Position numbers and translations under genes: made by a program. Under the pieces are notes generated by a model. The model saw only the letters and a list, made by a program, of their open reading frames with translations. It was not told where the DNA came from and did no database searches. A stretch of DNA of 64,000 bases from Toxorhynchites rutilus septentrionalis (lineage: Eukaryota; Arthropoda; Insecta; Diptera; Culicidae), in the NCBI RefSeq assembly GCF_029784135.1, contig NC_073745.1, forward strand, positions 159,911,335 through 159,975,334, in the 5' to 3' direction. Within the stretch, counting starts at the first letter, position 1, and each line of letters begins with the position of its first letter. Of this stretch, positions 51,950 through 63,276 are shown in pieces.

Positions 51950-53876
51950 TTCTACTTACAAATATTGTATGTTCTTCCGGTTGTTCGGTGCAATTTTCTG
52001 TGTTTTATACTACTTCTCATAACTATCCACCCCATTTTGAATGGCATTAAGTGCAATAAACGTTTATGCTTATATGCCTAACAATGAAAATATTGTTCAG
52101 ATGAAGAGTAAGCAAGATAATTCAGATTTATTATCATTTTTCACCGAAGAAAAACTATTCATATAACCCTTGGTGCGAATAAATTTGAAAAGCGTGTTAT
52201 AAAGTTGAATCGACGCTCGGATCAACACTTGATGTTGAACCATTAAACCTTCCACTAATAGTTATAAACAACTGATGAAAATCCATTCAACAGCATTTTC
52301 GTGGTTTAATGCTCTGTGATGCTCTATATTTCGTTTCCATTTTATGTTGTGGTCATCCTTCTATTGAAACCACAAACGCCTTCTACGTAAAGGTGAAATA
52401 AAGGATACGGCGTAGCCTTTGATGTGTGATACTTAATTAGTTGAAGCGTGTTTTCAGCCGGAAACTAGCAATTCGGGAATATTTCCTGAAGGCTAGCACT
52501 AAAGTTTTATAAACGAAAAGTTTTCGGTTCTTTAGAAAATACCTTCATAATGCTCCACATAAACAGCACCCATCCTGTGACCACTGGAATAATATTAGAA
52601 TGTATTTTTCGTTGGAACATTAGAATTGATGTTCACATGATGAGTTCGCTTGAATTTTCAAGGATATATAGTTATTTAACGTTATTGAATATTGTCTCAC
52701 ATTCGCATTTACATTATTTTATTTACAGCATCGAAAGAGACTCAACTGAAGAGAAACAGGAAAACAAGCTCGACAATTTTAGCTTCATCCGCAAAAACAG
52801 ATTCATTATCGCCAAATTAGATGACAAAACTGTTCGGTTTCCACTCGACAACTGCCCCCATCCTGTCGCATAATATAATAGTGCACGTGAATCTGCATCG
52901 TGTGGGAAGTCACTTGCCTCTCTAAAATAACAAACAGGATCGGAAGCATTAGCGCTGCCGTAAATAACTAACACACTCCAATTAAGGGGACCAAGGAGAA
53001 CGAGAGCCAGACCAGGTTTTGCATAGTGCCAGCCGCCAGCCAGCACGAAGCATCTGTGATGAACGTCAAACTCACTCGAGCGCCCGCCATGCTTAAGTGT
53101 AAGTAAATAGAAATAAAATTGAGCAACGGGATGGTCGAGTTTATAACTAGATTTGTCGCAAACTTTGCTATGTAAATATTGGTTCTGTCTTGCCTATTCA
53201 CGTCGCTCATTCTGTGCCTGGAATGAAATGTATTTGTGGTCTTGCCTGTGCAATGCTACCCCATCACTGCAATATTTTCTTATTGTACTGAACGCAATTG
53301 TAAAATTAGTGTTTAAAATTATCACCTATATCCCAGTGACGATAATGTGTCAGATTATGGATCCGGTGTCTCTGAGTGACGATGTGTTCGTTCGATAGAG
53401 TTATCCAGGCTTACACTGATCAGAACAAGACTGTATTCAAACTTGCCATCTAAAATATAATTAGAGCAATTCAGACGGTGTCGGAATGGCACCAAAATTG
53501 TGGTAATAAAAACAATAACCAGACTCTACAGAAACTACAAACAAACTCCTATTTTTTAATTCACCTTCAGGTCATTTTAACCCTTTATAAAGACGTGAAA
53601 ACTAGGCAAGGAATTGGCTCAAACTTCACATAACATAATCCTTACATGAGGAAGAATAGAATACTGAAACAGTTGAAAAAATTGGTGGCAATATAGTTGC
53701 CAATGTCCGTTAACCACAAAAACACTGTTTGATGCTACCTTTATAGCTTACTTTATTACGCCTTACAATATTTGTAGTACAACGAAATTTTTTTTATATA
53801 GGCTTACAAAGAAAAAAAATGAAAGTTTGAGTTTTCAATCAATTTTATTGGAAAAATCGCATGATCTTACAGAGTA
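51950..53876. other. No supported gene
   Basis: About 1.9 kb with only short frames. On the minus strand 52723-53088 is somewhat GC-richer and carries hydrophobic N-terminal-like stretches (for example MLAGGWHYAKPGLALVLLGP), but frames overlap and no family is recognised. Confidence 0.35.
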
Positions 53877-54582
53877 GGGGTAGTGGGGGCAAATTGGTTA
53901 TGGGGGGCAAAGTGGTCACCTGCTTGTTTGGTAATATAATTATTGACTATAGATGCGGTATTGATAGTCACCTTATGTTTGAAGAATTTAATGACTTTTG
54001 AGTCACCCTGTACTTCAGTAGATCTGTCGCATGACAAAATACAAATAAAAACAGATCTCTCGATAGCCATTCGGCCGTAGTTCTGTACGCATGGTATCTA
54101 AAAAATTTCTCGTGAAATTTAGTTTATTCAATCTGATATATTGGACAAATCATCAGTTTGAACGACTGTTCACTAGGAAGATATTTTGTTTAATCTCAGC
54201 GATTAATTAGCATAGAAATTATTTTGATGTTTGGGGGCAAAGTGGTGAAGGTGAATAACAACTTACAATGTTCTGTTTACTAAAGCTGATATATCGCATC
54301 ACATTCTGCTCTTGAAGAGGCTTTGACCCTGGATAAATATGCCACTCCAACTAAACCAAGCCTCATTATGCGGAACGTTATGTGTTTCTTACAACGTTTT
54401 TGTGTGCGAGAGAAAATTAAATTGAGACTCTAGGTAAATAGGCCAAGTTTATTTCATGTACCTACTATATCAAATATGATTTGAACAAATTTGGACGAAA
54501 AAAACAAATAAACCTATCTCATTGAGCTTGATATGTGGGGTGACCACTTTGCCCCCACTAGGTGACCACTTTACCTCCAAGC
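53877..54582. mobile_element. MITE-like repeat with GGGGGCAAAGTGGTCACC termini
   Basis: The left end has GTAGTGGGGGCAAATTGG and GGGGGGCAAAGTGGTCACC; the right end has GGGTGACCACTTTGCCCCC and GGTGACCACTTTACCTCC in inverse order. A further GGGGGCAAAGTGGTG lies inside near 54233. The interior is AT-rich and noncoding. Confidence 0.65.
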
Positions 54583-55935
54583 AAAAAAAAAAGTTCGATT
54601 TTTCACCTTTTTTTCTAATGATGAAAAGTGTACTATTTTTAATGTTTATAGTAAAAGCTGTTTGCTATCTTGAAGAACAAAGAGTAGAACTATAATATTC
54701 TTCGAGAAACGAGAATTGAATCGGTATGGGGGCGCTGGAAATGGGTTCATATGTTCTACAATTACAGCGTTGATCACCCAGTTGAAATTTGTAGACTTGA
54801 AATCTAAAAAAAGACTACTTTTTGAAAAGGGCCAAAATTTTCAAATAAAAAAAACTACCTACAAAAGATCTAAAAAATTTTGGTCACAGAAGAAAATGTG
54901 GGAAACTATTGAAATTTTTAATAATATAATTTTTTTTATTTATGCTGAAAAAAACATTTAAAAAATGCTCCTAAGATAAGTTGACATGAAATGTGTCATA
55001 AATCAAATAAGAATATTCTCTGGGGTTATAGGGCCACCCAAAACTCATTCGAAAACATGTTCAAATAATGAGATTTTATTTCTGAGATTACATGATTACT
55101 AAGATCTCACACGCTACTGATGCACAATTCCGTTCACCAGTTAAGAGACAGCATTTCAATTTTTCTTCTTCTGAATGCCTTGTCAACCGTAATCCTTAGT
55201 CGTTATTAGCTTCTGAAATATCATTAAGCAAGCAGGCTCCACTATCAATCCTTGCCCTCCACTCTTTTCGAACTCGTAACTCGCAGTTCCATTCGGTGAG
55301 CGCGGTAGAACTTCATTTTATGAACCGGTGTCAAGATAAGATTTCATTATTTTTAATTAAGCGGAATATAAATTTACGATTTTAATTCGGAGATAATTGT
55401 ACTGTCAGGGTTTCTGCATTTGTCAGGCACTGTATCTACTTGTGGTGTTGTCGGGCGCGCTCATCACTTTGTGGACCTGTGGCAAGAGTTTGTCAGCGCT
55501 ACTGAACGCTACTGCTAATACATGTTCAGCGCTCCTGTGTCAAATAAGGCCTTCGAATGTTTCGAAACATATAAATGAAATTGCCTTTTACATGATTTAT
55601 AGTAGTTTGATAGTATATTTTTACGAAATCACATGTTTTAAAGGATTATAAAATACACCTTCTATTTGTGTCAATGCGCCCCTCATTCGAGCTAACTTTT
55701 AATCGATCACCAGATGATTATTTGGCACGTATTCAGACCTTTTCTGGATTACAACACTTATAAATATTGTAAACATCATGCTTGCTCACCATTTGTATCG
55801 GATTTACATAGCTAAACCATTAAATTAACGCATTTTGATGAACTCAATTCTGATCATGAGTTGTCCAATTCAATAATGTTGTTTTGTCCACATGATTTCT
55901 ATGGCAACCGCTTGGCGCGATGCAGTTTGTTTATG
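54583..55935. other. No supported gene
   Basis: AT-rich; a frame at 55397-55651 has no family features. Confidence 0.35.
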
Positions 55936-55939
55936 TTTG

Positions 55940-56115
55940 TTTATGGTGTGCTTCGCGCATAGCAGAAGTATGGGTTTTCTGTGTTGATTGTGTTGAGGTG
56001 AACACTTCTAAAATGCTCAAGAAAAGGCAATATTCTGAAGAAAGCCTAAATTATGAATGAATCAATATGATGACAGTAAACTCAAGCAATGATAAATGCA
56101 ACATTTCATTCAAAA
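55940..56115 (+). repeat. Dispersed repeat containing MLKKRQYSEE, copy 1
   Basis: It shares TTTATGGTGTGCTTC, CGCATAGCAGAA, AAAAGGCAATATTCTGAAGA and ATCAATATGATGACAGTAAA with 57678-57845 in the same order and orientation. Both copies encode MLKKRQYSEE(S/N)LNYE and then a stop. The opening recalls the 'RKRKQYSEE.L..A' start of pogo/CENP-B-type DNA-binding domains, but nothing beyond it supports this. Confidence 0.6.
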
Positions 56116-56129
56116 ATGGAGATTTCTAA

Positions 56130-56405
56130 AACCGGACAAACCATGATCATTTTTTTGGGCAAACCATGATCAGAGGTGGTCAAACCATGATCATAATTCT
56201 TCTTTAAGGAAAATCGTTAAAAAACATAAAAATTTGAATAATTTCAACACCTTATGGTAGTATTAGCAACTAGAGACTTGGGACTTTTCAACAAACCCAA
56301 ACTCGTAGCGATTATGTGTGATTTTCATGAAGAAAAATCGATTTGCATTTACTAGTTGCGTAAAAACACCCTAAATTGGACAAACCAAGATCATTTACCC
56401 TACGA
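56130..56405. repeat. AAACCATGATCAT motif cluster
   Basis: GGACAAACCATGATCAT, GGGCAAACCATGATCA, GGTCAAACCATGATCAT and GGACAAACCAAGATCAT occur within 270 bp. This is noncoding repeat text. Confidence 0.6.
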
Positions 56406-56510
56406 CCATTTGAAAATCGGAAAAGATTGCTAGCCCATTCTTTTTGATATATCCTTTGTAATCACTAACACGGGTTCTTAGATCAAAGCAGCTTCGATGA
56501 AAAACAAAAT

Positions 56511-56598
56511 ACACTGAAGTCGCTTTATACACCGTTTTTTACGCGGATTTCGAAATTTACGCGGCACGTATCAACCGCGTAAAAAGTGACTTCAGTGT
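56511..56598. mobile_element. 88-bp MITE (ACACTGAAGTC termini, ACGCGG core)
   Basis: ACACTGAAGTCGCTTT on the left and AAAGTGACTTCAGTGT on the right form a 16-bp inverted repeat with one mismatch. Inside are TTTTTACGCGG and CCGCGTAAAAA. A decayed relative with CCCGCATAAAAAGCGACTCC lies at 56770-56905, and an expanded relative at 8096-8275. Confidence 0.75.
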
Positions 56599-57398
56599 GA
56601 ACAGATTTAATGTGCTAATTGATGTGACTTTTCACGAAATAAGTTTGTATTCTATCACTGATTAGTATCTGAGAAATAAAAGGTGAAACAGATATCATGA
56701 TTGCACCATGCAAAACAAAAATCAGTTAATCAATTGTTAGAGTATGAGTTGCATTTTAAACTAATAATTCACTGTTTGTAAGATTTTTACACTGAATTTG
56801 AAATTTACGCAGTTTATTTTTATGCGGTTATTGGAATTTACGCAGTTTTTATTCGGATTTTCTATACACGGCACATATCCCCCGCATAAAAAGCGACTCC
56901 AATGTATTCATTTTAAAATTGGCAAAAAAATTATCACTGAAAGTATTGTCCATCGCTAGTCATTACGAGAATGCGACATGAGTTCGAGCATTGTCGCTTG
57001 TTGCTTATCTCGTCTCTTGCTAAATGTGCCGTTCAGCTTTCAATACTCAGTTCAAACGCAGGAATTCTAGAGTGCATCGCCAAATTGAGAGAAAAAACAC
57101 CAGTTTTAACCCACAGGGGAAAATATTTGAGAATATGGGAGGCGAGAAAATATTATACGCTCACTTCGATTCTCGTGGAAAACGCAATGCAATTTTTATT
57201 TCTCGGTGAGTTATGATTAGCCTAAAAATGGTTTCGCTTTCAGTGACTTCTCGATGCAAATATTGAATAGAGAAACTGATTTTGGTTCGTTCAGCCGAAA
57301 ATATGACCTTAGTTTGTCCACTTTTTTAAATACTCTAGTTCAGCGTCCCCGTGTCAAATCAGGTATACAAAGGTTTCCAAACATAAAAATGTATGTGT

Positions 57399-57560
57399 CT
57401 TTTGGCGTAGAACTACGTTTTTATGAAATAAAGTTAACGTTAATAACTTTTTTCAATGCAAACGAATTCTGATGATTTGCATACCAATCGAATGGGAAAC
57501 TCTCTAAGATTTGTTTGATATGCTATACATTACAATTTCTTAATCTCTAAACGGTGTAAA
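57399..57560 (+). repeat. GACGTAGAACTACGTC repeat family, copy 2
   Basis: GCGTAGAACTACG, TTTTTATGAAATAAAGTTAA, GATTTGCATACCAATCGAAT and AAGATTTGTTTGATATGCTA match 59432-59640 almost identically. The AGGAAGGGTGCCAACC segment is deleted. Confidence 0.75.
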
Positions 57561-57677
57561 TTAATGAAAACTGGAAGCATTCAAATTTTCCCATACATTT
57601 GTTTCCTGTGCCGATTTCGGTGCTTTCCCACCCGTATCGTCATTAACGAGCAACTTATACAACAACAACAACTAATT

Positions 57678-57845
57678 TATGGTGTGCTTCACGCATAGCA
57701 GAAATGAAGTTTCTCAGTGTTGAGTGTTCATCTTTGAAATGCTTAAGAAAAGGCAATATTCTGAAGAAAACCTAAATTATGAAGGGATCAATATGATGAC
57801 AGTAAACTCAAGCAATGAAAAATACCACATCTGCTTCAAAATTCT
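57678..57845 (+). repeat. Dispersed repeat containing MLKKRQYSEE, copy 2
   Basis: Direct copy of 55940-56115, differing by scattered substitutions and short indels. Confidence 0.65.
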
Positions 57846-58097
57846 AATTTTTGGCGTGGGGCTACCTCTAACCGGAATATATGAGGGGTGAAATGAAAAC
57901 CTAAACACAGAACAAGCAGGAAAAAATAAAAGATTTCGAATGTTTATAAATTGAGCATTTCATAAGAGATCGGAAAGATGTGTGCATCAATTGATAGGAA
58001 ACTAATAAAATGTTATTTTTCCTGAGATAAGCAATTGAATAGCTGTAAAATTTCAAGCGCTATCTAAACACCCTAACTGTCCCATTTTGATTGGCCA

Positions 58098-58510
58098 GAT
58101 TTACGGTTTACCCAACATAGTCATCAAAACCAAGGTGCCTGGGAAAATTGGCATTGCAAATATATGCAAGCGGGGGGAATGTTTGTACCCACCAAAATGT
58201 GTTCCCTAACACAGCCATCAAAACCACAATAAACTGGTGAAATTGGCTTTGCAAATACATGCAAGTTGGGGGAACTTTTGTTCCCACCGAAATGTGTTCC
58301 CTAACATAGCCATCAAAATCAAGGTACCTGGGTAAATTGACTTTGTAAATACATGCAAGTTGGGGGAACTTTTGTTCACACCGAAATATCTTCCCAAACA
58401 CATCCATCAAAACCAAGGTGCCTGAGGAAATTTTCTTTGTAAATACATGCAAGTTAGGGGAACGTTTGTTCTCACCGAAATGTGTTCCCTAACACAGCCA
58501 TCAAGATGCC
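58098..58510. repeat. 94-95 bp tandem array
   Basis: Four-plus units: GTTCCCTAACACAGCCATCA (or a variant) starts near 58105, 58201, 58296, 58390 and 58484. Each unit contains AAATACATGCAAGTTGGGGG and TTTGTTCCCACCGAAATGTG. Single diverged units occur at ~49180-49330, ~59870-59960 and in the inverted pair at 60-61 kb. Confidence 0.85.
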
Positions 58511-58814
58511 ATACATTATACAGCTTTTGTTCAAATTTTTTACTTACACAGCAAATATGTTGAATTCAATTGAGCTCGACATTGTTTCATTCAATCAATA
58601 ATTTAATTCATGCAAACAAATGATTTTACTAAACCAACAGTAGTCTCACGTACATGCGTGATTGATTTTGAATGTTTCTTAAGCTTTGCTCCAACGTCGA
58701 AACTTCTGGGGCCACTTGATTTCCTCTTCCAATCATTTGAGTAAGGAAGTGATTAAGCTTCCACTTGGTGATATTAAAATTATTTTCGGATCGTCAATGG
58801 TTTTCATATGCAGT

Positions 58815-59174
58815 TTAATGAACTGTTGATGAACATTCAGAAGAAAGTTTTAAAAATTTAAACATTATTAGAAAAAAACAAATGATATCTAAAATATTTC
58901 TTGCGATTATGTTCTCCATATACAAAGCAGCTTGCATTGCATAATTGTTAAGAAGAGACGTTTCACACTGTTGCATTGCATCTAATATATCATTTTGGAA
59001 AAAAATGGAATGAACAGCCACGCGATCAAAAGCTGTCACCCAATGTCCGAATAAATCGATGAGAGTACAGTTGAGGTTTTGAATAGCAATTGTGCAATCA
59101 TGAAGAGGCTCAGAGGCTTCTACATAAGCATCAATTAGATGCAACAGGTCATTCAAATCTGTACAGGAAATCAC
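58815..59174 (-). pseudogene. hAT transposase relic, middle block
   Basis: The minus-strand frame reads NDLLHLIDAYVEASEPLHDC, then TIAIQNLNCTLIDLFGHWVT and LDAMQQCETSLLNNYAMQAA with LYMEN. This matches the pattern of the hAT central region ('L.P...aT..lq....tl.d....W' followed by 'm..Re..Ll.n....aAlylDpR'). It is probably the continuation of the block at 61490-61776 on the same strand, separated by ~2.3 kb of other repeats. Confidence 0.6.
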
Positions 59175-59431
59175 TCTCGTGTGTACCTACCTCACATTTA
59201 CGGACAGCTATTATATCAGATTCTGTAAATGTTGGTCTAGTAACCAGTCATTTTTGCATAATTTTTGCATAATTTTTCTTTGCACATTCACAACTATCAC
59301 TTGTTTCGGCTCACGCTTTCGCTTCACTACCAGCGTAGCATTTGTATAGCAATCCTTACTTTAGCCACAAACTTCAGCTAGCGATCAATCGGAGCTAATC
59401 GCGCGATATGACATAGTGATCGCTTTAAATC

Positions 59432-59640
59432 GCGTTTTTTGACGTAGAACTACGTCTTTCAGGAAGGGTGCCAACCAGAAAACAGGTCACGTTTTTATGA
59501 AATAAAGTTAACGTTAATAACTATTTTCACTGTGAACGAATTCTCATGATTTGCATACCAATCGAATCGGAAATTCTCTAAGATTTGTTTGATATGCTAT
59601 ACATGACAATTCACTAATCTCCAAACGTTCTGCCGATTTG
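59432..59640 (+). repeat. GACGTAGAACTACGTC repeat family, copy 3 (fullest)
   Basis: It starts TTTTTTGACGTAGAACTACG and runs through TCTTTCAGGAAGGGTGCCAA, AACAGGTCACGTTTTTATG, GTTAACGTTAATAACTATTT and GATTTGCATACCAATCG. This copy contains every segment seen in the other two. Confidence 0.75.
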
Positions 59641-60004
59641 TGTGCTAACCCTACCCGTATTTCGAATGCTTATAGCTCGAACATTTCTTAACTGATCGTA
59701 AAGGTATTTGCATCAATTGATAGGAAATATTTCTACGCGTCTATCACAATTAATAAAATGTCATTTTTCATAAGACGAACAATTGAATAACTGTTAAATG
59801 TCAAGCGTTATCTGAACGTTCTAACCACCAGGTTTTGTTTGGCCCGATTTACGGTTTCCTTAACACAGACTTCAAAATCGGTGTACCTGTGGAAATCCGC
59901 TTTGCAAATATACATGCAAGTCGGGGGTATGTTTGTTCCCACCGAGCTGTGTTTCCCTAACATGGATGAATGTCCCTGGGGGAATCCGGGGTAATTTTTG
60001 GTGT

Positions 60005-60295
60005 TGGCTACTTTTGTACTCGCTTGTCGTTGTGCAGACCGGAATATGTTTCCCTAAAACGTACTTTTAAACTAAGAAGCCAGGGAAAACCGTCATTTCA
60101 GATACTAGAGGTGAATGAACTTTCTCGAGAACTACGTAAACATGAGATGTGCAATAATTTCAGAGGGAAATGTAAAATACAATGATCGTTTGACAATTTT
60201 TCCGTTCAAATATTTTGGTAGTCCTAGGCATCATATCAAATTTATTTGTAACGAAGAACATAATCTATTACAAAAATTTCGATGCATTCTAAAAT
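60005..60295 (+). repeat. Left member of an inverted repeat pair
   Basis: TGTGCAGACCGGAATATGTT, CCCTAAAACGTACTTTTAAA, ATACTAGAGGTGAATGAAC and AATGATCGTTTGACAATTTT occur here and, inverted, at 61035-61350. In both copies the spurious frames agree (RPEYVSLKRTFKLRS), but indels break them. Confidence 0.8.
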
Positions 60296-60863
60296 AATAT
60301 TCGAAGTGGTAAACAAGTGGATTGCATAATATACTTGCGTAGTTCTAAGTCGAAAATATGCGGTCGTGTCCTACATACAACCCCTTACAATTTTTGATGT
60401 TTCATTCCACTCCATTCTACATGTAAACAACCCAGCACAAGGATGCCAGATATGATAACACGTTTTCATTTAGTAAACAATTGAATTGTGAGATAATAAA
60501 TTTAGTAATCAATTGTATGTATGCGATATTTTTCTCAAAAAAGCTTCAATTGGAATTGAAATCGAAAGTGCAGCAATAGAAACATTTTTCTCATTGGCAT
60601 TTGAATACTTTTTCTCGAGTGTCTTATTTCATTTTTTTTTATTCACTCAATCAACGGCAATTTTCATTTTCATTTGCATCAATTTTCCTGAATGCTTTAT
60701 GATAAGCCACAATTCTATTGAAGATGTTTTTTGTGAACGTGGTAAATGGAAAATCCTTAACGTAATATCGTGTTTTTCAGAACTCATTGTATGCATTATT
60801 TAAATTAGAATAAAGCTATATGTTTTCTGAGAATTATTGATTTCTCAATCTCACAGACCTATG

Positions 60864-60879
60864 CGCGAGTATAGGTTAA
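60864..60879. repeat. Orphan right terminus of the TTAA element
   Basis: GCGCGAGTATAGGTTAA with a preceding CTCACAGACC matches the right end of the elements at 28091 and 33668. No left end was found in the preceding 500 bp. Confidence 0.5.
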
Positions 60880-61034
60880 TGTGGTGGGTTATATCTATGA
60901 TAAAACCGCAAGGTTGACGTGGGACTACCGTTATCAAGGTAAGCATTTGTATTGTATTGAATAAATTATTGATTGAATGAAACAATCTTCGAATTCAATT
61001 GAATTCAACATGTTTACTTTGTAAGTAAAAAGTT

Positions 61035-61350
61035 TGAACAGTTGCCATGTGAAATCAATTCTTGCAGATTATATTCTTCGTTGCAAGTAAATTTGATGAC
61101 TGGCCTTTTACGTTTGATATGATGCCTACGACTACCAAAATATGTGAACGAAAGAATTGTCAAACGATCATTGTATTTTACATTTCCCTTTGAAATTATT
61201 GCACATCTTATGTTTACGTAGTTCTTGAACCGCGAAGGTTCATTCACCTCTAGTATTTGAAATGATGATTTTCCCAGACTTCTCAATTTAAAAGTACGTT
61301 TTAGGGAAACATATTCCGGTCTGCAAAAAGACAAGCGAGTACAAAAGTAC
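61035..61350 (-). repeat. Right member of the inverted repeat pair
   Basis: Reverse complement of 60005-60295 with a ~20-bp insertion (TTTTACGTTTGATATG region). The pair encloses a 740-bp AT-rich segment and lies within the gap that splits the hAT relic. Confidence 0.8.
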
Positions 61351-61489
61351 TCGCAGCTTGCACAGAAAATATTGTATTCGCAGTTTTGTGCTTATCAGTA
61401 TCTAACACACTCCAATTCACACTAAAGCCAACCTTTATTTACCTAGCTCTGCAAAATATTCACCAAGTTTGAAGAAAAATTCCTTCTGA

Positions 61490-61776
61490 CTAACGAGTGT
61501 TCTCATTACAACGTAATAGGAATTCCAATGAGTAGGAACAGGTGTCACTGGGTACCTTCCTCCAGAAATATCGAAACAGTTCTTTTATTAAGTATTGTGA
61601 TGCAAGGTAACGGATTTTGCAATCGTTTTGAGATCTGATTGATGGTTTTTGCAAGCATCTGATACAACCAGTTGAACAGTATGTGCACCGCATCTAATTG
61701 CAACCGATGTGTTCGGAGTACGAGACGAAACGTATGGTTTTAAGTGCCAATAAAAATAATTATCTCGATTTTTCAT
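61490..61776 (-). pseudogene. hAT transposase relic, N-terminal-central block
   Basis: The minus strand encodes TSVAIRCGAHTVQLVVSDAC, the hAT 'R C.aHtLqLvv.d' signature. After a frameshift near 61600 it continues IRYLASQYLIKELFRYFW. It matches hAT transposases upstream of the 58815-59174 block. The BED finger, catalytic residues elsewhere and the dimerisation tail are not visible. Confidence 0.7.
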
Positions 61777-61985
61777 TCGGAACTTGTTACGAAATGTTCA
61801 TTTGCATGATAATATACTCTATGCAAAATATTAGCTCATTCGAACTTCATTTATGTTGCAGTGTTGCAGACGTTAAAATTTAAGGTAAACCCGAAAAATC
61901 ACCGGAAATCGGGGTTGTCAAAAAAACAAGTTTGATGCCAAATGTCTTGCTTTGCGCCACTCTCCCTTAAGTCCGATTGAGCTAA

Positions 61986-63256
61986 TATTGGGTTGAGGAA
62001 AAAGAAATGCCGTATATTGTCAATATATAGCAACACTTAAACATATCTTGTGTTGTACTGATCGCATCGGCTATTTAAAGACGACAATCTGTGCTACAAG
62101 TGTCGTTTTGACAGTGTTGTGATTGTCCTTTTCAGTCTCAAGTTATAGCGCGTCAAAGATGGAGTCATCCAACCAAGAAATTCGCCATATTTTACGTTTT
62201 TACTACCTGCGAGGTAAAACTGCAACGAAGGCAGCCGAAAAAATTCGTGTAGTTTATGGACCCGATACTGTAACGATTCGCACAGCCCAGCGTTGGTTTG
62301 ATCGATTTCGTTCTGGTGTAGTGGCTGTCGAAGATACACCCCGTTCTGGTAGGTCAATCGTCGTGGAAACCGATAAAATCGTTGAAATCATCCAAGTAGA
62401 CCGGCATGTGAGCACTCGCTCGATTAGCCAGGAACTAGGTATAGACCATAAAACCGTTTGGAACCATTCGCAGAAGATTGGATTCCAAAAAAAGCTTGAT
62501 GTATGGGTACCACACGAGTTGACGCAAAAAGATCTTTTAGACCGAATCAACACCTGCGATACACTGCTGAAATGGAACGAACTCGACCAATTTTTGAAGA
62601 AGATGGTGAATGGTGATGAAAAGTGGATCATGTACGACAACCTAAAGCGAAAAAATCGTGGTCGAAGCGCGGTGAGCCGACCCAAACCATCGCAAACCAA
62701 GCCCGGATTGACGGCCAGGAAGGTTTTGCTGTGTGTTTGGTGGGATTGGAAGGGAATCATCCACTATGAGCTGCTCAATTATGACCAGATCCTCAACTCG
62801 GTTCTCTACTGTGAGCAGCTAGATCGTTTGAAGCAGGCGATTGAGCAGAAGCGGCCAGAAATGATCAATAGGAATGGTGTTGTTTTCCACCAGGACAACG
62901 CTCGGTCTCACACATCTTTGATGACCCGTCAGAAGCTACGGGAGCTCGGATGGGATGTCCTATTGCACTCACCGTATAGTCCGGTCCTGGCTCCAAGTGA
63001 TTATCATCTCTTCCGGTCCATGCAAAACGCTTTTGGTGATACTAAGTTGGACTCAAAAGAGGTTTGCGAAAACTGGCTGTCTGAGTTTTTTGCAAATAAA
63101 GAGGGGGAGGGGGGGATAATGAAGTTGCCTTCTAAATGGCAACAAGTTTGCAAACAAAACGGCGCATGTTTGAATTAAATTGGATAATTTTAAGTATGTT
63201 AAATAAAGCGTCAAATTTCGATCAGAAATACGACATCCCGTTTTTCCCCAACCCTA
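61986..63256 (+). mobile_element. Near-complete mariner element
   Basis: Imperfect inverted ends GGGTTGAGGAAAAAGAAATG on the left and, complemented, GGGTTGGGGAAAAACGGGAT on the right lie ~1.27 kb apart. TA occurs at both sides (61986-61987, with two extra T before the TIR, and 63255-63256). A ~165-bp leader precedes the transposase. It is related to but distinct from the truncated mariner at 25.15 kb. Confidence 0.9.
62159..63178 (+). CDS. Mariner transposase (DD34D), open but probably impaired
   Basis: The 339-codon frame runs from the ATG at 62159, chosen because MESSNQEIRH aligns with the start of the 25.3-kb relative. HTH regions lie at ~10-50 and 85-105, WVPHEL at 116-121. Catalytic Asp are at 153 (NGDEKW), 246 (HQDNAR) and 281 (APSDYH), 34 residues apart for the last pair (DD34D). 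Residues ~166-180 are out of register with relatives: a lost A in an A-run near 62650 and a compensating extra base ~50 bp later replace the expected K-SWSKRGE-type stretch. The YSPDL motif reads YSPVL, and the tail around FANKEGEGG is shortened. Binding is plausible; catalysis is doubtful. Confidence 0.92.
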   Translation: MESSNQEIRHILRFYYLRGKTATKAAEKIRVVYGPDTVTIRTAQRWFDRFRSGVVAVEDTPRSGRSIVVETDKIVEIIQVDRHVSTRSISQELGIDHKTVWNHSQKIGFQKKLDVWVPHELTQKDLLDRINTCDTLLKWNELDQFLKKMVNGDEKWIMYDNLKRKNRGRSAVSRPKPSQTKPGLTARKVLLCVWWDWKGIIHYELLNYDQILNSVLYCEQLDRLKQAIEQKRPEMINRNGVVFHQDNARSHTSLMTRQKLRELGWDVLLHSPYSPVLAPSDYHLFRSMQNAFGDTKLDSKEVCENWLSEFFANKEGEGGIMKLPSKWQQVCKQNGACLN

Positions 63257-63276
63257 TATTTGGCATTTGGCAAAAA

